Assembly: GCA_026874595.1 (NCBI GenBank)
Contig: CM049307.1
Location: 80,206,643 to 80,270,642, forward strand
Reading direction: 5' to 3'
Source of the DNA: Sipunculus nudus
Taxonomy: Eukaryota; Annelida; Sipuncula; Golfingiida; Sipunculidae
DNA length: 64,000 nucleotides
Made by a program: the position numbers and the translations under genes
The notes under the pieces: model-generated
What the model saw: the letters and a program-made list of their open reading frames with translations, nothing else
Told to the model about the DNA's origin: nothing
Databases searched by the model: none
In this document: positions 24,148 to 37,300 of the stretch, piece after piece
How the letters are laid out: each line of letters starts with the position of its first letter
How positions within the stretch are numbered: position 1 is the first letter of the stretch

Positions 24148-26300
24148 TTAAAATATCTGTTTTAATTGTTGCGGCATCGTTGCCCCCATTGTGTTAAACA
24201 TTTCACAAGTGTTCGTTCATAGGATCCGCATTCCTCAGACGATCATTACATGCAATGCGCATCCATTTATTAATACGATGAACACCAGATTGCGTTATCT
24301 CTTTGTTAACAGGATGAACGCCAGATGGCGTTATGTATTTGATAACAGAATGAACTCCAGATTGCGTTAACCTAGTCTCTCCAACAGACGCCAGGTGCCG
24401 CTACCGGTCTTGCACCAGTACGTCTGTTATTGGACGCCATTTTTCTTAGGAACGGAAGTGTTGTTTGGCATGCGCAAGGAATCCCCCTACTATACCACCC
24501 TTGCAATAGACAAGCCAAAGTGGATTATTTTTGCCACACAACCAAACAATATTGTTTACTTGTCTTTATTGGGGTCTGCCGGGTTAGTGCAAGAGCGACA
24601 TCCATTCTGGATTCACCTCAAGATGCTATGGGGGGTATCCTTGCGCATGCCCAACGGCACTTAGGTTTTTTAAGATTCTTGAAAAAAATGGCGTCCAATA
24701 ACAGACGTACTGGTGCAAGAGCGGTAGCGGCACCTGGCGTCTGTTGGAGAGACTAGGCGTTAACCATTCGTTAATCGGATGAACAGCAGGTGCCGTTATC
24801 TATTTGTTAATAGGATGAACACCAGGTGGCGTTATCCATTTATTAATACGATCGACACCAGGTGGTGTTATCCATTTGTTCATATGATGGAAACTGGGTG
24901 GCGTCAACTTCCGTACTGGGTCAAAGGTCTATTGAGCCTATGATAGGACCCTGCCATTTGATACGGACTTAAGCATGTTTGACCTGATATTTGACGCAGT
25001 CATCTCCTCACTTGGGTGATCAGTAAACAGAAACAACATGTGACTCTCGATCCTTAGGGATTCATGTCTTATTTCAGCAGGCAATAATGGTTAATCTCCC
25101 AATTTATGCAGGTAATCCTTTTGCATAATTTTGAAAAGACCACAACAAATGTCCCTGCACTATCATTTTTGTCTGCAACGGTTCTGGCAGCAGTTGTATC
25201 ACGTTAACTATTAATGGTAGCATGTACACAAGTTTCTGTTTATATTTACAACACCGCGTCACAGATATTATCCCGCAAATAGGTCCGCAGGTTTATCAAT
25301 ATAAAAAATATGTTTCACGGACAGGTGCCGTGTTTTTTGTTATAGTTTAAATGGATTGTGTCGAAGTGTCCTTTATATTTGCTATTTGTCTGAATTATTG
25401 TCATTTTCAATTGCGTGTGATATAGCTTGCATCGACTGGATATCGTACCCTGTGCACATTGAATGGCAAGAGATCTATCCCCTTTATAGACGAGATCTCG
25501 CTTGAGGAGAATGCGGGTGGCGTTGTCCATTTTATTAATAAAAGAAATCTAAATGATTTGTTAAAATAATGAATATTTATGAAGCTGTTGATAGCTTTCA
25601 TAGATTGATCACCTTCGTGAAGACTATTTATTTTTATAATGAAAAGCTATTTGCAGCAGATTTATTCTTTAATCAACACCAGAGAACGTCGATAGTTAGA
25701 AAGTCGTTTGTTAGAATGAACACAAAATGGAGTTTATGTTTCTTTTATGTGAAATGAACAACCGACCATGAAGATGTTCCGAACTATTTAAACCGATCTA
25801 TTCCACGATTGCTCCGTTAAGATGTATCTCTGATAAGCAGTGCCTGCCATTAACTATATATTGTTTGTCTGTTTTCATCAGGCTGAACCTTACTTCATGA
25901 CTAAATCACCTGCGCGGAGTTACCGAGGAAAGGAAGTGCCACTTTCACAGTGCTATGGATTCATTCCCGATCTGATTCGGGAACTGTCGGACGAAATCGG
26001 CTTTACATATTCCTTCCAGATAGTTTCTGATGGCAGATATGGCCAAAGACTAAGGAACAGCACCAAATGGGACGGCATGATCGGGGAAGTCATTGACGGG
26101 GTAAAGTCCGATATATATTTGGAGATATGTTCATACTTCATATGTAAGAGTATATATCTCTGTTTTATTATCTCTAATTTAATACAGAGTAGAGATAGAC
26201 CGACAAAGAGAGAGAGAGAGAGAGAAAAAGAGAATATTGAATAATAACGAGAAGTGGCAGACACACACACAAGAAGAAACAGACACACAGAGACAGTGTT

Positions 26301-26367
<67 letters not shown>

Positions 26368-29300
26368 TTTTCATGGATATGACGACAGTCCTGTATTGTT
26401 GACTGTTTCTGTCAGAAAGCGGACATCGCTGCTGCTCCACTGACTGTCACAGCTGAGCGAGAAAAGTTCGTTAACTTTATCCGTCCGTTTGAGAACGTCG
26501 GCCTGACAGTCCTTGTACAGAAGAAAGCCTTCATGGGCCATTCAAAGACCTTCCCGATTGGCCTTGATATTTTCAGGCCACTCATGCCGGAAGTGTATGG
26601 ACTGGTAATCCTTGCCACTGTAACAGTGAGTCTTTATCATTGTTTTTGTTAAAAGCGTAACACAGGGTACCAATTTTAATGAACAGTCAGATATTATATA
26701 ATGCCAAGCATTGCAATTATCCTTCCACACGAATTTATGCTCAAACATGATCCAATATCAGAAAAATAATAATGACATATATTTTTGTAAGGTGATGTTT
26801 GCGGTTGTTTCAAACAAACTTGATTTAAATTTACACGTCCTGCATATCTTGACTAGTTATTTGGAATTCTGGAATTTGGAAATCTAGTTAACAAATCGTC
26901 TTGCACAAGGTATTCACTCTCTGAATGTTGTGTGTTTTATTCTTCCGGATAGTGGTGATGATGATGATGTTGGTGATTATTATTTATTATTACTATTACT
27001 GCTCTTATTTTTTTTCTTTCTTTTTCTTAGTCTTATTCCACTTATTATCATCTACAGACTGCGATTCTGCTCTGGATAATGAACCGGTTTAACCCCTACG
27101 AATGGGCAGGCCGCTGCAGGATAGGACTTGCAGATCGCGAAGAGGCGGAGCAGTTCAATATACGTGGCTCCCTCTGGTTTATATTTACAACACTACAGAG
27201 GCAAGGTGAGTTGTTTTAGTGGTATTCTTTATTAAAGTGATAAGTACATTTAGATACATATAATACATATCAGTGCAACTGGTTTCATGGGCCTATTAGT
27301 CACAACTTATTTTGTATCAGATTAAGTGATTCGCATACACTAGACATACAATTGCTTGTTCCTTATTTCATAATATTGCAAAGACATTTTGCTCGTTTCT
27401 AGTTAAATTTTTTTCACAACCAAGATATTTTATCATTTTCTGTTAAAGTAGATGTTGACCAGTTTGTACCAGAAAATAATATATGACGCTTTTGCTCATA
27501 AAAAGGACAATGAAAAGGGAAGTGAACTCATTTTTAATACACTAGTTACATTTAAAACAGACTTTGTTCCATATTAAAGAGACAAAATCTGCCTGCTTCA
27601 ATTGCCAAAGTTAATACACCCATTCTAAACTGAGCCAAACAGGATCTTTCTGTTTCACAAAGGATTGACCTTAAATATATTTCAGTACTGAATGGATTTT
27701 TGTACAGCCTATAATTCCTACGTTTCGATAACAGTATTTCTCTCCATTCAACAATCATAACATGTTCTATTTTATTGTTTATTTTAGTCACTGAACATTG
27801 TTTTATTGTCAAAACTTGTTTTACACACACAATCTTCAAAATTTATTTTATTGGAACTCTAGTGGTTTTCTAATAAAGCATAATTCCATAAAAATATATA
27901 AAATAATTTTTAGTCATCGGATTTGATAATCCTTTTCCAAAATATCACCATATTCATAATAAACAGGTATTTACAGAGTATTCAACCTATTCCGGAGCAT
28001 ATCTGTTTATTCCCCCCAAAATATTCTGCCCTTTCACGTTTGAACATTTCTTATCTGGGACATTTATCGCCACAATATAATACTGAACCATATTCTATAA
28101 TTTGCAGTAACAAGCACGAAGAAGATTTTTCTAAACTTTAAATGGGCCCAATCACATATAAATCATGTTGAATAAACACGAAAAATAGCTTCTTCCCTTA
28201 AAAATAGATTTGTACCTGCCAAAATATTCCCCTGAAACCGTTTGCTGACTCCTGTAAACGACCGAGGCGCAATCACATCTGTCAAAAAATACAATATTGG
28301 GGAAGTAAGCTCCAGGCAAGATTTATTTTCCCTAAATCCATTATTCTTCTCAACTAAGATCTCATGAACATCGAAGTATTTCATAAGACGTCTATTAAAA
28401 TGCTCCGATAGACCTTTGCCTCACAGCATTAGAAACTGACACCCCTATAATTCATTGTCACCCTAGGGTCATCGGCACTAGGCTTCAAGATCGGAAATAT
28501 CATTGAATCAATCCATACGAAAGGAACCTTTCCATAATCATATATTATATCAAAGAAACCGATCATTTACGTGAGACTAATTTATACCCGCATAGACTTT
28601 TTTTCAAAATCAGATTTTCATTTGACACTCACATTAATCAAGACACTTACCTTGTCATATACAAAATTATCGCCAACGTCATACAACTCTAACAGAATGC
28701 GATTCTAACCTGAAGGACCCAATCGTTAATATTTTGCCAAAATAGCTAAGAACTGTGTAACTGTAACTCCTCAATCCTAAATATTATGTCCCTATGGTAT
28801 TGTCTCTCATAATATCTGAATTTTCTTACTGTAACTCCTGAATCCTAAACATTTTTTCCTTATGGTATTGTCTCTCATAATATCTGAATATTCTAACTGG
28901 AACTCCTCAATCCTAAACATTTTGTCCTTATGGTATTGTCTCTCATAATATCTTAATTTTCTAACTGTAACTCCTCAATCCTAAATAATTTGTCCCTGTG
29001 GTATTGTCTCTCAATATATATTTGATTTAAACAACAATATTTTTCTTGAAAGCTTATACAGTTTCTATCTGCTGTTTTCCAGCACTAACAGATTTTTTAT
29101 ATTCCTTTTCAGTTTTTCTTTGATCTTCAAACGATGCATCTATTTCATAATTACAAAAAGGTTTTACTCTGCGTTTGTCTTTATACCATCAATGCATAAC
29201 AGAAGGTCATTCATTTCATCAATAACTGGACGTTCTTACTAGTTCGTGCCGACTCTTTTCGTAACGTGAGCGTAGCCCTGCATTTTAGTTTGAGTCGACT

Positions 29301-31265
29301 CGAAACATTTTGGCCGCTGCTGCAAATTTTCAAATTTCGTAAGTCATATGCTACTCAGAAGCTCATAATGCATCCAAAGATCAGTTCTTGGAAGTGGAAA
29401 CGCCCCTTAAGGAGCCATTCAAGAACTACCAGATGCATACACACGTAATTTAAAAATTATACTTCGTTTATTTTGCCACATCTTCCCCTCAAATTATATG
29501 AACGGGATTTGATGAGTTTTTCCTTCAGGTTAGGGTAATATCCCAGGAAAAATCAATTGATTTTAGGTAGTGGGGTCGACGCACAGTATTTTTATTTGAA
29601 TGGATTCTTTTTCATTGTTACGCATTTATTGGTACAAGAGACTGGTTTTGTGAAGTCACCAGTTCACTGATTTGGTGAACCGTTACAACGTGTGATGCCA
29701 CCTGTTACCTGGGCTAGTACACCGTTACAAGGTGTGACGTCACCTGTTACCTGGGTTGGTGTTTCGTTAGGTGTGCACGGGAACACATGACAGTTTAATT
29801 ACAGGAGACTGGCGGAGAAATCCATATAGGATCCAACTACAGTTCAACTTTATTATGATCCCGCATGAAAAGTGGTGCCCAATATTGATCACATTGTCCG
29901 TCCGTCTTTCCTTCTGTAAGTCAGTAACGCTTCCTTGCAATTTTCCTCACAATCCCCAGAAAACAATATATATAAAAAAAACCTGTCCAAAGTCCAATAT
30001 GGTTGCCACAGAATAATCGATAATTTTCTTCCGCATTTTTTCGGAGGGGCTATGTTCGACCTTTCTTAAATTCATGGGGGCAATTTGTGCCTACAAAGGC
30101 TCGAGCCGTATCAAATTCCAAACCTGCCTAATATCCTGTATGGCAGCCAGAAAACAATCACTGATTTTCTCCTACGAAAATTTGACAGAACATTGACACC
30201 GATGAGGGGTCAGTGCTTTCAAATTTCAGACCGACCCCAGGGGCGGATCCAGGATTTAGGAAAAGGGGGGGGGTCGAACCCAGGAGGACTAATGAAATTC
30301 CTTAAAAAAAAGGTCATCAGGTTTGGAAAAGGGGGGGTCCAGGCCGCAAAATTACGTCCAAAACCCCTTAAAAAAGGTTGCTTCGGGTGAAAAAGGGGGG
30401 GTCCGGACCCCCTGGACCCCCTCCCTGGATCCGCTTCTGGTGTCACCCTGTTGAATCAAATATGGCTGCCATTAAAGGATATGGCATTCGCGGGGCCCTA
30501 ATTGAGGACCTGAAAGTTCCTGAACCTTAAGTTTACATTATCATATTGGAGCATGGTGGTGTAACGCAGTGCTAGATTTTCAAACACAAGATTATATGTT
30601 AGCTCCCCGCTTGTTCTCGGCGATGGAAATATAGGTAACTTAAAATGTGGTCATGGCAACGGAACTAGCCCCATCGCACCCTAAGTGTTATTAGTTAATA
30701 CGCATATATTTCATTAAACTTGACTTGGTTTCCTTGTTTGTTTATCGCTCGAATTTGGAGCGGTCTTTCATCTGAGTGAACTATTATTCGATGGCGCAAC
30801 ATCTGTTGTTCACTTTCAAACTTTACATGAGCTTTGCGTGCTCAGTTGCGTCAATGCAGGAAGCAAATTCTCAGAAGCAAATGCCGAAGCACAACTCAGG
30901 TGTGAACTGCTTAATTCTAGGTCTGACAACACATCAAAACCTTATTCCATATATGTTTGTCGGACGTGTACCAGGCCCTTACATGCCCAGACTGGGCACA
31001 CCCCTACCCAAACCTTGTCTTACAGTCTGTGACCAAAAAGGGACTTAAAATTTGATTTTATTGCACCCACGTACAACATAAGCTTGTTGAAGTCATTTGT
31101 TAGAGCAATATTTTAGCTTTCATATGGAACCGTATGTCGCTTTATAGGATTACTTTTAAGGGAGTCACATGCAATTTTACAAAATTACACCTTGATTTCA
31201 TTAAGTTGCTAACAGTATATTATACCATGAACAGCCATAAACAACAGCCATGAACAAGTCATTTC

Positions 31266-31304
<39 letters not shown>

Positions 31305-34300
31305 ACAGAAATCGGAATAAAGTGATAGAAAGCGATTTGTAACATAAACATTATATATAATAGCGATAATTATTAATTACATTATTAAATGCCTTCTTCA
31401 AGTTAAATCCATGAACTTATGTGAATATCAGTAACATTTAACTCTTAAAAACTGAAAAAAACTGGAAAAAATAGCATATTGGAACTATATGTTCTAAAAT
31501 CTCGGGTCTTAATCAAAATAACTGTAAAACTTAAATGTTTTACAGTCATACATTCAATTTAGGAATTTCAATTAAGGATTTCAGTTAAACCATTAACAGT
31601 GAATGATTTGTAAAGCTAGCGTACTTTTCGATTGATACAGCTTTTCCGTTATACCTGGTAACAGACAATATAAAACCACTCTGAGAGTTGATTCTCTTAG
31701 ATCTGCAAGAACGCACATCGACTGAGAGGGTAACCTGAACATAATATGTAGCGATATGGGGTTTCATTTTTAGTTGTTCTACATCAGAACTGAGACAGGC
31801 TCCAACTCAGTCATGCACGCTACATAAGGGAAATCATCTGCAGCCCGACCCTCAACCAGGGTCGTACATAATGAAAAGAAAAACACAAAAATTCTGAACC
31901 GTTTAGACTGGATAATTTACTGTGATGGAAAGACCAAATAGTGTATGACATTTTGGTGGTTAAAAAACATCTTCATATAACGCAGTATTTATGATACTTG
32001 CTTAGAATATATGACATGTCTGGCGTATTATCTTGTCTCTAATAGTGCTAACCCCCTTACATGGGTCCTCCGTTCACATGTATAACGATGGAGGACTTAA
32101 GGGAGTTTCGAAGCGCACACTCAAGTAGTGTGTTTTATGATTTCTTAAATAAAGCCACATTTGACCTTTTGCGTGTATTATGTGCACAGAAAAATCTTGT
32201 TTTCTGTCATTCCGTTCCTCGTTTGCGCGAGTGCCTGCAGACATCAATGGTCCACTTGTCCACGACTTTGCATGGATGTAACTTGTACAAGGAATGTCAA
32301 CTCGTGACCACGACAATATTTTTAGGAGATAAAAAACTCACGATCACTGGCAGAATAGTATGGTTCGGCTTTATAATAACATTTTTTTTTTAATGTGGGC
32401 AGACCATTCAACTATTTAGGTGATTTAAAACTAAATTGTCAGGTTGGTTATCTTTTGAAGAAATCCTTCATGCTGATGGAACGTCTTATACATTAGCGAT
32501 TCGTGTTTGCTTTACTATCCGTTTCGCGAATATCGGGAATTTGAAATCAGCGTAAATATAAAGCTAGGCACAGTAGCATAACATTACAGGGTTCTAATAT
32601 TAGAATTTGATTATTATTATTTTATTATTTGGTCTTTTAAGGAATGAATTGTTTCTTTTGAGTTCCAACATATTGCAGGATACGACCGTGTCCCACGGGC
32701 CTTGGCTTCTAAACTGATCGCATGCTTCTGGTTTGTTTTTGTGACGGTGGCGCTGATCACCTACACCGGAAGTCTGATGAACCATCTCTACTGGGCCAGT
32801 CACGGGCATGGCGTCCATACGATCAAACCACCATTCCGTGACCTGGAGCATCTTGTCACCTCAGGCACCTACGACTACGGTGCATTAAAAGTAAGATTAT
32901 ACTTCATTATACGGTAAGTAATCCTCATTAATCCGAACTATAATAAATCGACATGAAAAGCTTGAAAATCCACTCTTCATCTCCAGAGAGACATCCGTAA
33001 ATAGTCGTAAAATCATGAATTCTTGCTCAACTGATGTTGGTCATCGTGATTTTTACAGCGTCTGTCCTTCCGTTAATAGGACTCAAATTGTTACCGCTGG
33101 ACATAGAATCCAAAGAGGTCTTTCTTTACCAGCAGTTTTAAAACTGCCAAGTAACGGTAAATTGCATCATTTTCCCTGCTATGGTTCCATCTAGCGCCCT
33201 GGCACCTGGTATGTATGACTTGAATTGGTTCCTCAGGACTGGTGGCGCCACCAGTATATTTTCTATTTTTTACCTATGCTAACTATATTTTGAGGGCAGT
33301 TAATTGCCAGCTTTCATATCAGTTTCTTAACTTTGGTTTATTCTACTCTCCTGAAAATTTGTATGCTTCTTTTTCATGACTAGTTTAATCCGGTAAAAAT
33401 GACTTGCGGCGCCAATTGTAATTTTGTATATTCACGCAATGTATTTTTCAGACTACCATATTATAAAAATTGTGCTATTTTTTCAATTGTGGTCTCATGC
33501 ATATTTTATGCTCTGAAATTCCGATGTGCTACAAGGCATAAGTCACACCTGTATCTATAAACACATTACTTACGAGCCAGGGAGGTCCTGAAAAAAAGTC
33601 TCCTGGGAAACCTTAAATTAAATATCGGCGTCCTGTACAGCCAAAATCATCATATTGACTATTTAATTTTCAATCATGTCTAATATTTTAATCACTTGTG
33701 CTGAATCTTACCAATTGTGCACGTAGTAGGCCATAACCCACGTTTACCTCTACATGGGTTATCATGGCCTTATTGCAAAATTAACATGTAAGGTGCACTC
33801 ATTTATAACTTTTATGACGAAGTTGGACATCCAAAAATCATTGATTCGACCAACTGAGTAAACTCCTATTCAGAAATTTTTTGAACATACGAACATTATT
33901 GCTATCACCCTTTTATAACTTTGATTTGAGGTTTCTACTTCATTTTCAGCAAGACATCTGCACAAAGGCGAGAGGACAATGATTGTATTACCTTTTTTTA
34001 TGAAACATTGACATATTTCAATATATAACAGAAATATCGATTTAAATCCAACATAAGTGAGGTATATGACGGTATAGAAAGGAACAATCATATTATTAAT
34101 GATAATGTGCGTGATTATAATCCTACATTTCCTGATTCAATGTATATATATATATATATATATATACACACAAATATCACATTTTTAAAGGGGCATAATC
34201 AAGGGCAATATTTAGTTTTTTTCACACTATCAGTTCTGTTTTGCTTTTTCCAAGCAAAACCGCCCAGCACACAGTCTCAGTACCTCCCATATGGCTGTTT

Positions 34301-37300
34301 TAACACCTTTGTTAACACAATGGTTTTGCTTGCAGTCCACTTGCATCTCTATACCATAACAAGGCCGCTTGACTGGAAGTCAGATTTTGCTCATGCTATA
34401 CATATTGCAAGCAAGGACTAGTCCATACACATACATAAACATTCATGGTTTCTTATATATCTCTGCGGGTTGGACATTACGATCCATTGGCCGAATGTAG
34501 AGCCTTCCGCAATAGATCTGTACGATAGATCCAGAGGCCTCAGTTGAAATGACCCGCATTTGTGAGCCTGTGTATCAGGTCGCTGAGCCACCGCATCATA
34601 CGATGGTTTAGTCAGCTGGAACATGTATCACATTTTTGGGCCAAGACAGTCAGGGCAAGGAGTTTATAGTCCTATAAACTCCTTGGTCATGGCATCTCCT
34701 GATTGACAGGTGTTTTGGCCACGCGCTGTGTTTATATTAACGCTTTGGTTCGAGCCGTTCCACTTTTTTAACATTCGTGTACAAGAGTAAGCCATCGCAT
34801 AAAGGGCAATACTTTGGCCTGGTCCAATTTATTTAAAAGAGAAGACCTTATTTTTCTTATTAATTCAACATGATTTATAGATGATTAGGCCCTTTAAAAT
34901 AATAAACTACCTAAAATTTCGACATCCGACCTGTGACATCCTGGTGTTTGTGCGACGCAAAATGAGAGCCTCCAAGAGCGGTTTCGAGAAACATGGAGAA
35001 TAGCATCGGTCAGGGTAAAATAATGGGGCGGGGATGCGAGATGAAAGTACTCAGCGTCAAATCGAAAATCTATTTTTGTGGCAAGGGAACGTGCATCGGC
35101 AAAGATTTATATAACGCTTTAAACTTAAATTAATAATACTATTCAAACCTCGACCTTATCATCAAATTGAATTAGGATTCACTAAGAAATTCTTTTGTTT
35201 GTGTTGTTCTGGCTACTTTTTTCTTCACCAGTGCTGGTATCAGTCCCTCTTGAATATACATTTTTTTCTTTTACTCTTTATTTGTATTATTTTTAGTTTA
35301 TTTAAATCCACACTAACATTATACGTTAGAGAACTGCGAAATATACATTGATTTCTATTTTTAATCAGGGTAAGAAAATTGAATACATTTTAAAAAATCT
35401 GGCGACGGGTCCTTTGTACAACCACATGAGAAGCTACTGGGCCAACAACAAGGACAGGAACTTGTTTCCCGCCACAAGAAAGGAAGGATTGGAAAGAGTC
35501 CGACAGGAAAATTACGCATTCATTGTACAGTCTTCGTCTGCTAACATTGAGAAGGGGAAACGCCCCTGCGATCTGACAACTATTGGTGAGATCATGCACC
35601 CTGGGAGCTACGCCATGGCGGTATCGAAAAAGTTTCAGGTCAGGAAATTTCTTTCAAAGGACACATCATCACTAAACTGCATTTAATATAGCCTTGAATG
35701 TCAGATAATTAATAGACGTTTTCCAAGCGCATGCGCATTGCACGTTTAAACCTTTTTAAGAATTCGGATAAGGTCAGAGAATCTTGAGAAATTTGTTAAA
35801 TAAGAATGAATACAAGCAACAGCAACAACTGGAACTTTGAATTATAATTTTAATGTAAATTTTCTTCATTTGATAAATAATCATTTGTCAAAAAATGGAA
35901 CCAGTTATTCCAGTGGCGTCAATTTATCTTCCAGGGTTGGGTAAGGATAACTTGCAGACACACACCCACGTATCTGTATGACACTTAATCACCTTTCATA
36001 TAATATAACGGGTTGTTACGGAACCTAATAACAATAGATCACGTAGTCGTGACGAGCACACATTTTGTCATGAAGGTAAAAAAATCAGATTCTGTAACAC
36101 TAGGCAGCGTGAAATGTCTAGGGTAATGTATAAAGAAATCAGTGGCTTTTTTGTTAACGAATAATTCTAATTTATTCTTAAAAAAACTAACATCACAATA
36201 CACTAAATCAATACAATTACACAGTATAACAAATGTACAACAGCAAACCAATACAATTACACAATATAATAAATAAAGTGTACAGTACCTGGATACCACC
36301 ACTGTCACAGCGACAACAACTCCTTTAAAACCAATAATCCACGTAAAAAGTTCAGATAGTCCAAAGTAAAGCTCTTGTAATAATCTCGAAAGTAAACTGG
36401 AGACAGGCCGCAATAAATCTGCATAGAGTTCGTAGAATCCCTCACACTACTGCATATAATGGATAGGCCTAAAACTAACTCACACTCTTCCGTGTCCGCT
36501 GGAATATTTCTCTCTCCCCTCTCGGCTCTAAACAGAGCCCCATATTTATAACTTGTCACCCCAAGCCGAGAACTTTCCATTTCACGAACAACCAAAAAGA
36601 ACCCAAGAATACATAATACACACGCCCAAAGAACATACTAGAACAAAGAACGCTGTGTTTCTAAACGTCAGACCCCACACGTGGGCCGAGCCAGCCCGCG
36701 CGTCTCCCATGGCAAAGGACAATGCTAGCGCTACACAGACACATGTGAGACTGCTGCACACAATAAAATAGACATCTGTAACACTCCCCCTCCTGTAAGA
36801 AAAAAAAAAGAAAGTTTTCTAAAAAAACTTTCTTTTTGCGATCACAATCACTTTATTTTTACAATATTTCATCAATCATCTTATTAACAATATTACATAA
36901 ACATCTCGTTACAACAGTTCATTATCATCTCGATAAGCAATCAGCAATTACATTGTCTTTCCCTTTAATGTGTCTGATTTCAAGATTGTAATCCTGTAAA
37001 AACAAACTCTATCTCAACAATCTTTGATTTTTACACTTCAACTTGTCCATGAACGTGAGGGGATTGTGATCACTGAAGACAATGATAGGCTGGACTGATG
37101 AAGTAACATAAACCTCAAAATGTTGCAATGTCACACTCAAAGCCAAACATATTGTTTTAATAATGGAGTAGTTTTTCTGGTTTGCATTAAATTTTCCTGA
37201 AAAATTACAAATTGGATGATCTATGCCATCACTGCCTTCCTGTAACAACACAGCACCAGCAGCCGTATCACTAGCATCTACAGCTAACTTAAAATACACA

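Larger units (their letters stand above)
32891..35368. other. Intron with dispersed repeats
   Basis: This 2.5-kb intron holds a segment (about 33190-33310) sharing 'ggactggtggcgccacc' and 'ctatattttgagg' with 60590-60667, a short (TA)n at 34142-34166, a perfect palindrome at 34656 and repeat R6 at 34720-34895. Confidence 0.5.

Noticed and set aside
24395-24756. Overlapping open frames of 89 and 108 codons
   Set aside because: They lie wholly inside the 385-bp MITE and read across its inverted repeats.
27190-27205. RNA-editing explanation of the pore arginine
   Set aside because: The codon is already AGG in the DNA, so editing is not needed to produce Arg.
30219-30446. Pro/Gly-rich open frames on both strands
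   Set aside because: They are translations of the GGATCC-type MITE.
32061-32393. 110-codon + strand open frame in an iGluR intron
   Set aside because: No domain similarity, and no acceptor or donor in phase with the flanking exons.
34440-34625. tRNA-derived SINE or tRNA on the - strand
   Set aside because: An A-box-like GTGGCTCAGCGACC is present, but the B box is poor and no cloverleaf or tail could be drawn.
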